Source of the DNA: F23-D06 sp963643165 | GTDB lineage: Bacteria > Bacteroidota > Bacteroidia > Bacteroidales > WCHB1-69 | DNA: 64,000 nucleotides | Direction: 5' to 3' | Assembly (NCBI GenBank): GCA_963643165.1 | Contig: CAVIJD010000004.1 | Coordinates: forward strand, 1-64,000 | Shown: positions 1-6,481 of the stretch, piece by piece | Layout of the letters: the number at the start of each line of letters is the position of its first letter | Position numbering within the stretch: position 1 is the first letter of the stretch | Notes under the pieces: generated by a model | What the model was told of the DNA's origin: nothing | The model's input: the letters and a program-made list of their open reading frames with translations, nothing else | The model's database searches: none | Position numbers and translations under genes: made by a program

Positions 1-3
1 AAC

Positions 4-130
4 GCCCTCGGAGAGGGCGAAAGCGGGCTGCCGCAGGCAGTCTGCTCCATAACCGTCGGTGGAGCGACCGTAAGGGAGCGGAACCGTCGGTTGCGACGCG
101 CCCACGCCACCCTCGGCCCTCGAAGAGGGC
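4..130. repeat. Nested GC-rich palindromes (REP-like element)
   Basis: Several short palindromes lie in about 130 bases. GCCCTC-GGA-GAGGGC (4-18) and GCCCTC-GAA-GAGGGC (116-130) are the same 6-bp stem with a 3-nt loop. ACCGTCGGT occurs at 52-60 and again within AACCGTCGGTT at 82-92. CTGCC-GCA-GGCAG sits at 28-40. The first ACCGTCGGT is enclosed by GCTCC (44-48) and GGAGC (61-65). The order is A-B-B-A. No protein is evident here. It may be a REP/BIME-like element or a folded RNA remnant; its function is unknown. Confidence 0.5.
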
Positions 131-138
131 CAACATCA

Positions 139-393
139 TCGTGCTGGTCGGAGATCGCCGACTTCGCCAAGTACAAGCGGGAGTTCTTCGAGAAGTACAT
201 CAACCTTTCCAATGGCCTGCCGACAGACGACACGCTGCGGCGCTTCTTCCAGAATCTGAACCCGAAGTCGTTCCGGAGCCGCTTTGCGGAATGGGCTTCC
301 TCCATCGTGCATGACAGCGCATTAAAGCAATGTGTTGACTGCGCCATACATAACTGGGCGGCAAACAGATTTTTTCCTTCCGAGAAAATCTAA
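139..393 (+). pseudogene. ISAs1-family transposase remnant (N-terminal piece)
   Basis: The reading frame gives SEIADFAKYKREFFEKYINL, then NGLPTDDTLRRFFQNLNPKSF and a later FAEW. This is the layout of the N-terminal region of ISAs1-type transposases (ADF..., NG-P--DT--R-F--L-P--F). The DDE catalytic core is absent. After about residue 75 the frame no longer resembles the family, and it stops at 393. There is no convincing start codon of its own. It is a decayed insertion-sequence fragment. A 44-base piece of the same element, differing at only three positions, lies at 28067-28110 on the other strand. Confidence 0.65.
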
Positions 394-419
394 AAGTGGG
401 ATGATTCCGTCTTTTATTA

Positions 420-427
420 TATCTTTG
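420..427 (+). promoter_or_regulatory. -7 promoter element TATCTTTG
   Basis: TATCTTTG matches the Bacteroidota -7 consensus TAnnTTTG and lies 22 bases before the ATG of the flavin reductase-rubredoxin gene. No clear -33 TTTG was seen at the usual distance. Confidence 0.6.
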
Positions 428-449
428 CGCCATCGAACATTAAAACATT

Positions 450-1169
450 ATGGACATCAAAGCTTTCGACAAGATAACCTATGGGGTGTATATTGTAAGT
501 GCCGGAAAGGGGCATGACATCAATGCTTTTGTAGCCACGGCCGTTTTTCAGGTCACAGACGCGCCCTGCCGCATAGCGGTCGCCTGCAACAAGATGAACT
601 ACAGCGGCGCACTCATTGAAAAACATCGAAACTTTTCTGTTTCTGTGATGAAAAGGCGATACAAGGCTGCCACAATGGGCAATTTCGGGTTCAGAAGCGG
701 CAAAGACTATGACAAGTTTGTCCAAAGCAAGCCTGTCTTCGGGTCGTTTACTGGCGCACCCATCGTCACAGACGACGCCATTGCGTGGTTTGAGTGCCGG
801 TTAGTGAACCAGTTGGACGTAGGCAGTCATCTCCTGTATGTGGGTGAGGTGACGGATGCGGCGGTGCTTTCTGACGAAGAGCCGCTAACCTATCGTTATT
901 ATCGTGACATCAAAAAAGGGATTGTTCCTGAAAATGCGCCGCACAGTGCGGAAGGGACTCCCGAAAATTCATCAATATTTATACATAACATTCTAAATCA
1001 AAACAAGATGAAAAAGTACAAATGTGTTGTCTGCGGGTATATTTACGACCCCGCAGCCGGAGACCCTGACAGCGGCATTGCGCCCGGAACCGCTTTCGAT
1101 GACTTGCCCGACGATTGGACTTGCCCGTTATGCGGCGTCGGCAAAGAGGACTTTGAGCCGGTTGAGTAG
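450..1169 (+). CDS. Flavin reductase-like / rubredoxin fusion (high-molecular-weight rubredoxin type)
   Basis: This 239-residue protein has an FMN-binding flavin reductase-like domain (about residues 5-160) and a complete rubredoxin at the C-terminus (about 187-239). The rubredoxin has both iron-binding pairs, CVVCG and CPLCG. The order matches 'Hrb' proteins of anaerobes, which pass electrons from NAD(P)H through flavin and rubredoxin iron to flavodiiron proteins that detoxify NO or O2. That role is inferred from the family; no flavodiiron gene is in this window. The linker (about 163-186) is encoded by AT-rich sequence that looks like an intergenic region, and the rubredoxin part has its own ATG at 1008. 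Confidence 0.88.
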   Translation: MDIKAFDKITYGVYIVSAGKGHDINAFVATAVFQVTDAPCRIAVACNKMNYSGALIEKHRNFSVSVMKRRYKAATMGNFGFRSGKDYDKFVQSKPVFGSFTGAPIVTDDAIAWFECRLVNQLDVGSHLLYVGEVTDAAVLSDEEPLTYRYYRDIKKGIVPENAPHSAEGTPENSSIFIHNILNQNKMKKYKCVVCGYIYDPAAGDPDSGIAPGTAFDDLPDDWTCPLCGVGKEDFEPVE

Positions 1170-1181
1170 CCGCCGTGACAA

Positions 1182-1217
1182 AAGAGGGGGCGCAATGTTG
1201 TCATTGCGCCCCCTCTT
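1182..1217. terminator. Bidirectional terminator between convergent genes
   Basis: A perfect 16-bp stem (1182-1197 with 1202-1217) has a 4-nt loop, TTGT. It lies between the ends of the rubredoxin fusion gene and the minus-strand CstA gene. The long T-tract of a classical terminator is missing. Confidence 0.75.
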
Positions 1218-1234
1218 AGCGTTCAGAATTGTGC

Positions 1235-2701
1235 TTATTGCAGCACTTTGTTGCGTTTGTTTTTCAACCAAATGCCAAACCAGACGGCGGCAACCAGGCA
1301 ACAGACAATGCCAAGCGGATAACCGACCATAGCCGGCAGGTTCATCGCCTGGGGTGACACGAAGATGAACGTGGCACACACCGTAGTCATAAACAACGCC
1401 GGGATGAGCGTGATGACGTATGGCTTATGTTCGGTGGCAAGGTAAACCGTAATCATCCACAAGGTGAATACGCTGAGGGTCTGGTTTGCCCAACCAAAAT
1501 ATTGCCAAATGAAGTTGAAACCGTTAGGATTGTTAATCTGCCACAACAGCAAGAGGAATGATGCCGCAAAGATGGGAATACAGATAATGAAGCGGTTACG
1601 GATGGGACGCTGGTCGAGTTTGACCATCTGTGCCACTATGAGGCGGGCGGAACGGAGTGCCGTGTCACCACTTGTGATGGGGGCAGCCACGACCCCGAGC
1701 AACGCCAAGATGCTGCCCACGGTACCGAGCCAGCTTTTGCAGACCAGGTCCACAACGCTGGGAGCTGAAGTGTCGTACCCTGAGGTCTGTGCTCCGGCAA
1801 TCAGCTCATATCCAGGTGCGGGCGAACCATAGAAGAACCACATGGCCACAGTGGCCCACACAAGGGCAACCAAACCTTCGGTTATCATGGCACCGTAAAA
1901 GATGGGACGACCCGTACGCTCCGATTTCAGGCAACGGGCCATCAACGGACTCTGGGTGGCATGGAAACCGCTTATGGCCCCGCAAGCTATGGTGATGAAC
2001 AAACACGGGAAAATGCTGTCCGTAAACGACGTACTCGACTCTTTGCCTAAGTTTCTGAAACCCTCCCACACTTCCGGGATGTCAGGATGCTTGACGACAA
2101 GCATAACAAACAGCGCCACAGCCATGAAAAGGAGCGCGAAAGCGAACAAAGGATAGATTTTTCCGATAATCTTGTCGATAGGCAACACGGTGGCGATGAG
2201 GTAATAAGCGAAGATGATGACCATCCACATGATGGTGGGGCCGCCGATGCGATGCAGGATTTCTGCCGGACTATAGACAAACACGGCGCCAACCATCACG
2301 AGTAACAGAATCGTGAACACAAGCATGATTTTGGACGTGGTGTTGCCTAAATATTTGCGTATGAGGGTGGGCAAGTCGCGCCCCTCGTTTCGCATGGAGA
2401 GCATGCCGCTCAAATAGTCGTGCGTGGCGCCGGCAAAGATGCAGCCTAACACAATCCAAAGGTAAGCCACAGGTCCGAACTTTGCCCCCATGATGGCCCC
2501 GAAAATCGGACCGGTGCCGGCAATGTTCAGAAACTGTATCATAAAGATTTTCCAGTTCGGCATTACTACATAGTCCAACCCGTCGGCTTTTGACACGGCT
2601 GGCGTTGGACGGTCGTCAGGACCGAAAACGCGCTCCACAAAGCGCCCGTAGATGAAGTAGCCCAAGATGAGTACTACTACACTGATTGCAAATGTTATCA
2701 T
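1235..2701 (-). CDS. cstA: CstA-family carbon starvation transporter
   Basis: This is a 488-residue polytopic membrane protein. The N-terminal half carries CstA signatures: GYFIYGRFVERVFGPDD, then DYVVMPNWKIFMIQFLNIAG, then TGPIFGAIMGA and GATHDYLSGMLS. At least a dozen hydrophobic stretches follow. CstA proteins import pyruvate or peptides when carbon is scarce. The protein is shorter than E. coli CstA (about 700 residues), as is usual in Bacteroidota. The gene appears monocistronic, with its own promoter (2769-2776) and a shared terminator downstream. The substrate cannot be told from sequence. Confidence 0.92.
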   Translation of the reverse strand: MITFAISVVVLILGYFIYGRFVERVFGPDDRPTPAVSKADGLDYVVMPNWKIFMIQFLNIAGTGPIFGAIMGAKFGPVAYLWIVLGCIFAGATHDYLSGMLSMRNEGRDLPTLIRKYLGNTTSKIMLVFTILLLVMVGAVFVYSPAEILHRIGGPTIMWMVIIFAYYLIATVLPIDKIIGKIYPLFAFALLFMAVALFVMLVVKHPDIPEVWEGFRNLGKESSTSFTDSIFPCLFITIACGAISGFHATQSPLMARCLKSERTGRPIFYGAMITEGLVALVWATVAMWFFYGSPAPGYELIAGAQTSGYDTSAPSVVDLVCKSWLGTVGSILALLGVVAAPITSGDTALRSARLIVAQMVKLDQRPIRNRFIICIPIFAASFLLLLWQINNPNGFNFIWQYFGWANQTLSVFTLWMITVYLATEHKPYVITLIPALFMTTVCATFIFVSPQAMNLPAMVGYPLGIVCCLVAAVWFGIWLKNKRNKVLQ

Positions 2702-2768
2702 TTTTAGTAGTGTTTAAAGTGTTGTCAGTCTGTAAGTACGGGGAGTTGTGCACCTCGCATTGAGGCGG

Positions 2769-2776
2769 CAAAAGTA
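2769..2776 (-). promoter_or_regulatory. -7 promoter element for cstA (TACTTTTG on minus)
   Basis: CAAAAGTA on the plus strand reads TACTTTTG on the minus strand, 68 bases before the CstA ATG. This makes the transporter transcriptionally separate from the envelope operon upstream of it. Confidence 0.6.
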
Positions 2777-2879
2777 CTAAAAAAATCTATTGCCCTTTGA
2801 CAAAAATTAACGTTTCTTGAGCAGACATCCGTGGCCTTTAACCACACTTGAGCCCGCCGATTTACCATCTCTAACTAGG

Positions 2880-3677
2880 TCAAACGATCCGTTTGATGAT
2901 GCGAAGCCGGTGCGTGTAAAGCCCTGTGTCTTGGCAATATATGCCCATGTTGTCTAAGGTGTCAATGCGGACACAACCCGAAGCGTGTATGATTTTGCCC
3001 TTTTCGCAGATGATGCCGGTGTGGACAATGCTTTCATACTTGTTCTCAAAGAATGCGACATCGCCCGGACGGGCCTCGTCGAAAAAGTCCACACATTCGC
3101 CTTTTGCCACCTGTTGCGAAGCGTCTCGAGGCAACTGGATGCCGACACTGCTGAAGACCACTTGCACAAAACCGGAACAGTCGATGCCTGCCGGGGTGCG
3201 ACCGCCCCACAGATAGGGCGCATTCAGATACAGTTTGGCAAACTGAAGCATCCGTAAGACACGGTCCTCCACCAGGGTGTTGTCGTTAAGACCCGACAAA
3301 TGCTCGGTTGCGTCTATGCTGAAGCATTGACTTCCCAGCCGGAATTGCCCACGCTCGGGACATGGGATTCGCGTTCCGCAGAAGACTGGAAACTTGACAC
3401 CCGTACTCTGACTCTGGACGTAAAGTTGAAGGCTGTTGACACAACATCTCGTACTGTTCAGCAATTCCTGACAGGCCTCTTCTGTTATCGGACTGTGCTG
3501 TTTCTTCTGAAGCCACCCCTCATACTGACAGTCGTCGGTGCATATCCTGACCCACTCTTCGCGGGTGTCCAGCACGGTGTAAGTGTCGCCAAAGAGAAGT
3601 TGCGACACCATTTCCGAACAGTGTGAGCCCTCTTTACGCAGTGCGGCACTTGCCAACGTGCAGATTCCGTGTTCCAT
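2880..3677 (-). CDS. NlpC/P60 family cysteine peptidase (DPP VI-like)
   Basis: This 265-residue protein has an N-terminal bacterial SH3-like region (about 10-75) and a C-terminal NlpC/P60 domain (about 135-255). The catalytic cysteine is Cys167 in GIDCSGF; the histidines are in VHTGI and IHASG. There is no signal peptide, which suggests a cytoplasmic enzyme that cleaves gamma-D-Glu-diamino acid bonds in recycled wall peptides, like dipeptidyl-peptidase VI/YkfC. It is the last gene of a four-gene operon with an amidase, an MCE protein and a DUF3127 protein, 30 bases after the DUF3127 gene. The substrate is inferred. Confidence 0.85.
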   Translation of the reverse strand: MEHGICTLASAALRKEGSHCSEMVSQLLFGDTYTVLDTREEWVRICTDDCQYEGWLQKKQHSPITEEACQELLNSTRCCVNSLQLYVQSQSTGVKFPVFCGTRIPCPERGQFRLGSQCFSIDATEHLSGLNDNTLVEDRVLRMLQFAKLYLNAPYLWGGRTPAGIDCSGFVQVVFSSVGIQLPRDASQQVAKGECVDFFDEARPGDVAFFENKYESIVHTGIICEKGKIIHASGCVRIDTLDNMGIYCQDTGLYTHRLRIIKRIV

Positions 3678-3707
3678 CGGCTATTTTTATGGGGAAAACT
3701 TAAAGTA

Positions 3708-4196
3708 TTAGAACGGCAGGTCGTCGGTGATGCCGTTGTCCGTGAATGTGTCGGTAGGGGTAGAGAGGTCGGGCAGACTGTCGGCGGCAGCAGAAGTTGT
3801 AGGCGAAGCGTAGGGGGCGGCAGGAGCCGGCTGCGGAACGTAGGCGGTGTGCGGCGGCGTGCCGGCAGGATTATAACCGGACTGGCCGTATGTGGCAGGC
3901 TGCGGCATTCCCGCAGACGCATCCATCGGCACCTCAAGTTTCCAAGCCTTGACATCCGTGTACCAGCGACCGTTGTACTCGCGCGATTCCACCTCGAAAA
4001 ACATCCTGAGCCGGTCACCCTCCTTGAAGCGGGACAGCATATCAGCCTTGTCACCCCAAAGATTAGCACATATCTTGCGTGGGAACTGTTCTTCTGTTTC
4101 GATGATGAACTCTTGTTTCTGCCAATTTCCTCGAGCACTTGTCCCTGACTGCATAGGCAGTTTCTGTATCAATCTTCCTGTAATTTCCAATGACAT
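3708..4196 (-). CDS. DUF3127 domain protein
   Basis: This 162-residue protein starts MSLEITGRLIQKLPMQSG. The N-terminal 90 residues form the small beta-rich DUF3127 domain, with KQEFIIETEEQFPRKICANLWGD and FKEGDRLRMFFEVESREYNGRWYTD as its recognisable parts. It looks OB-fold-like, and relatives are often annotated as ssDNA-binding-like. The rest is a proline, alanine and threonine-rich tail ending in DDLPF, which recalls the acidic tip of single-stranded DNA-binding proteins. That resemblance is my observation and no function is proven. It sits 11 bases after the MCE gene. Confidence 0.75.
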   Translation of the reverse strand: MSLEITGRLIQKLPMQSGTSARGNWQKQEFIIETEEQFPRKICANLWGDKADMLSRFKEGDRLRMFFEVESREYNGRWYTDVKAWKLEVPMDASAGMPQPATYGQSGYNPAGTPPHTAYVPQPAPAAPYASPTTSAAADSLPDLSTPTDTFTDNGITDDLPF

Positions 4197-4207
4197 ATCG
4201 TGTATTT

Positions 4208-5188
4208 TTATTTTTTGCTTTTTCCTTTCCCGAAGACGCGGATGTTCAGATAGCGTTCAGGGTTCGCTTTAAGGTCCTTCAGCAGCAAGTCAAGACTCTC
4301 TGAAGCCTTATTAATATTATTGTATATAGAATCGTTCTGCATCAGTTGGCCGAGCGTTCCATCGCCGTGCTCAAAACTGTACATGACGCGCTTCATGCTC
4401 GACATCGTTTCCTTGGTGTCGTTGAGCAAGACATTCAGGTTGTTGCGTGCCAGCGTGTCTGTAATGTTGTCAAGATTGTTGACGATGGCGTTCAATTGCG
4501 GAGCGGCATTATGAAGCGTGGTAGAGAAATCGTTGAGTTTGAGCACCATCTGATGAAGCGTGTCTTCATTGCTCACAATCATTTTGTTGAAGTTGGCTAT
4601 CAGCGTCTCCATATTGGAGAGCGTATTGCGGATATTGGAGATGCCGTTGTTGGGGTCATCGGGGCGGAACGCCTCCTTAAAAGAGAGCCCCACCGTGTCG
4701 ATAGAGGCGAGAATGCTCGAGAGTTGCTGTGTCAGGTCGCCGATGTTGTCAAAGATGCCGGAAGCCAGCGTGCAAGAGAGCGTATCCTTGTTGTGGGCCA
4801 TCACGGTAGAGTGCCCGACGATAACATTGACAATGACACCGCCTAAAATGTCGCTCTGCGCAACCTCAAAGCGGGTGTCTTCGGGGAGTGCAATCTTCTC
4901 GGTGATCATCATCTCGGCACAGATCTCCACCGGGTCGGTGCTGAGAATCTTTATCTCGCTCACCTTGCCGATAGGGTATCCGTTGATAGCGATAGTGGAA
5001 CTTTCGTGCAAGTTCCCGATATTTTCGAGAACTGCATAATAGTAAGTTTTCTTGTTGAAAAAGTTCAACCCTTTGAGAAAACTAATGCCGAAATAGAAAA
5101 CAAGTATGGCGGTAATGCAGAAGACTGCCACTTTCATGCTAGTATTCTTCGGGGTGGAATTTTGCCGCGTCTCGTCGTTTTTACTCAT
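4208..5188 (-). CDS. MCE / MlaD-family lipid transport protein
   Basis: This 326-residue protein has one N-terminal membrane anchor (about 18-40) and then an MCE domain (about 45-120, YYYAVLENIGNLHESSTIAINGYPIGKVSEIKI). A long, mostly helical region follows, with regularly spaced polar and hydrophobic residues to the end. MlaD-type proteins form rings or tubes that move phospholipids across the periplasm with a permease and ATPase (MlaE/MlaF). Those partners are not in this window. It follows the amidase gene by 33 bases in the envelope operon. Confidence 0.87.
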   Translation of the reverse strand: MSKNDETRQNSTPKNTSMKVAVFCITAILVFYFGISFLKGLNFFNKKTYYYAVLENIGNLHESSTIAINGYPIGKVSEIKILSTDPVEICAEMMITEKIALPEDTRFEVAQSDILGGVIVNVIVGHSTVMAHNKDTLSCTLASGIFDNIGDLTQQLSSILASIDTVGLSFKEAFRPDDPNNGISNIRNTLSNMETLIANFNKMIVSNEDTLHQMVLKLNDFSTTLHNAAPQLNAIVNNLDNITDTLARNNLNVLLNDTKETMSSMKRVMYSFEHGDGTLGQLMQNDSIYNNINKASESLDLLLKDLKANPERYLNIRVFGKGKSKK

Positions 5189-5221
5189 TGGTTTCGGCCT
5201 GTTGAAAAGTGTGCAAAAGTA

Positions 5222-6403
5222 TTATTTTTTCAGCAACTGCCGTGCTTCAGCCATAGTTATTTTTTTATCGCCCTGAAAGGCAATCATAAAAGCATCCTTG
5301 TACTTCTTCTTGACTTGGGGCAGGATTTCAGATGCCGCCGCGATGGTTTCCTCGTTGCCCGCTGTGTATTTCCAAAGGCCGTTTTCGCTGTAGTGGCGGA
5401 CATCCGGAAGTCCCTGAAGGCGGGAATCGTTGCTTTTGAGCTTTACGGGGGAGGCCAAGAACTGGATCCTGAAACGGACCTCGTCGCCCCTTGTCGTCAG
5501 CGTGTCGGCTGGCGTTTCTTTCTCTTTCGCCGCAGTCGTCACGGTGTCTTTTGTCGGCTCTTTGTCGGCTGCCACGGGCTTTTCTTCGTTGTTTCGGACT
5601 ATGGGCAGAGTTTTCAGATGCTTATAGTTGTAGCCGCCGACGGCGTTGACATAATCCACAAAAGCGTTATAGATGGCTATGGCCTCATTTTGCACATTGG
5701 TGGGCTTTGCCAGGTAACTTTGGTCGGCAGGATTTGAGAGGAACCCAAGTTCTATCAAGATGCTGGGCATCGCCACCTTATACAGCACCCAGTAGCCGGC
5801 CTGCTTGACGCCGCGGTCGGTCATGTCAGACACGGCCACAAGTTGACGCTGAACCTTGTCGGCCAGCATAATAGACTTATTAAGATAGGCAGACGAATAG
5901 AGCGAGAAAATCACATTCGACTCAGGAGAGGAGGGGTCAAAGCCGTCGTAATTGTTCTGATAATTCTTTTCCATCAGCATAGCCGCATTCTCCTTACGGG
6001 CCACGGCCTGGTTGGCTTCGCTTTTGGCAAGACCCATCACGAAAGTCTCAACCCCATTGCCGGCGTGGTTCTCTGAGGCGTTGCAATGGATAGAGATAAA
6101 CAGGTCGGCATGGGCGTTGTTGGCGATCTGAGCCCGGCGGTACAGTTCCACAAACACGTCCGTCTTCCGGGTATAGATAACCTGCACGTCGGGGCAATTC
6201 TCGCTGATCAGTTTTCCCAACGACAAAGCCGCGTTCAAGACAACCTGTTTCTCCTGCAAGGCACTTCCCAGGCATCCCGGGTCGTGTCCGCCGTGTCCCG
6301 CATCTATCACAACCTTAAATGTTTTCGATGTCTGCTGTCCGAAAACGGGCACAAACATGAAAAAAGAGAGCAAACACAATAAGAACCGCTTTTTTGAGTT
6401 CAT
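5222..6403 (-). CDS. N-acetylmuramoyl-L-alanine amidase (Amidase_3)
   Basis: This 393-residue precursor has a signal peptide ending near FVPVFGQ. The zinc amidase domain (about 28-245) begins FKVVIDAGHGGHDPG, with the first zinc His in GHGG. It continues with the Glu in LQEKQVVLN, the second His in ISIHCNAS and a late Glu in SILIELGFLSN. This class cuts the amide bond between MurNAc and the stem peptide in the periplasm. The C-terminal 90 residues (FRIQFLASPVKLKSNDSRL...) resemble a small SPOR-like domain, which would bind denuded glycans at the septum; that part is less certain. It is the first gene of the envelope operon, with its promoter at 6447-6454. Confidence 0.9.
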   Translation of the reverse strand: MNSKKRFLLCLLSFFMFVPVFGQQTSKTFKVVIDAGHGGHDPGCLGSALQEKQVVLNAALSLGKLISENCPDVQVIYTRKTDVFVELYRRAQIANNAHADLFISIHCNASENHAGNGVETFVMGLAKSEANQAVARKENAAMLMEKNYQNNYDGFDPSSPESNVIFSLYSSAYLNKSIMLADKVQRQLVAVSDMTDRGVKQAGYWVLYKVAMPSILIELGFLSNPADQSYLAKPTNVQNEAIAIYNAFVDYVNAVGGYNYKHLKTLPIVRNNEEKPVAADKEPTKDTVTTAAKEKETPADTLTTRGDEVRFRIQFLASPVKLKSNDSRLQGLPDVRHYSENGLWKYTAGNEETIAAASEILPQVKKKYKDAFMIAFQGDKKITMAEARQLLKK

Positions 6404-6446
6404 TTCATTGAAACTTTTTGATTACTTTTGCCGTTTTTTTAGCGCA

Positions 6447-6468
6447 CAAATGTAATATATTATTTTTG
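6447..6468. promoter_or_regulatory. Back-to-back divergent promoters (amidase operon and LptD-like gene)
   Basis: CAAATGTA (6447-6454) reads TACATTTG on the minus strand and serves the amidase operon. TATTTTTG (6461-6468) serves the plus-strand LptD-like gene. Both match TAnnTTTG and lie only 6 bases apart. A start about 7 bases after TATTTTTG would leave a leader of only a few bases before the TTG at 6482. Confidence 0.65.
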
Positions 6469-6481
6469 TATCGGGTCAGTC

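Noticed and set aside
1..130. Group II intron domain V or a tRNA-like fold
   Set aside because: Palindromes have 3-nt loops and lack the conserved domain V sequence; no T-loop or anticodon arm can be drawn.
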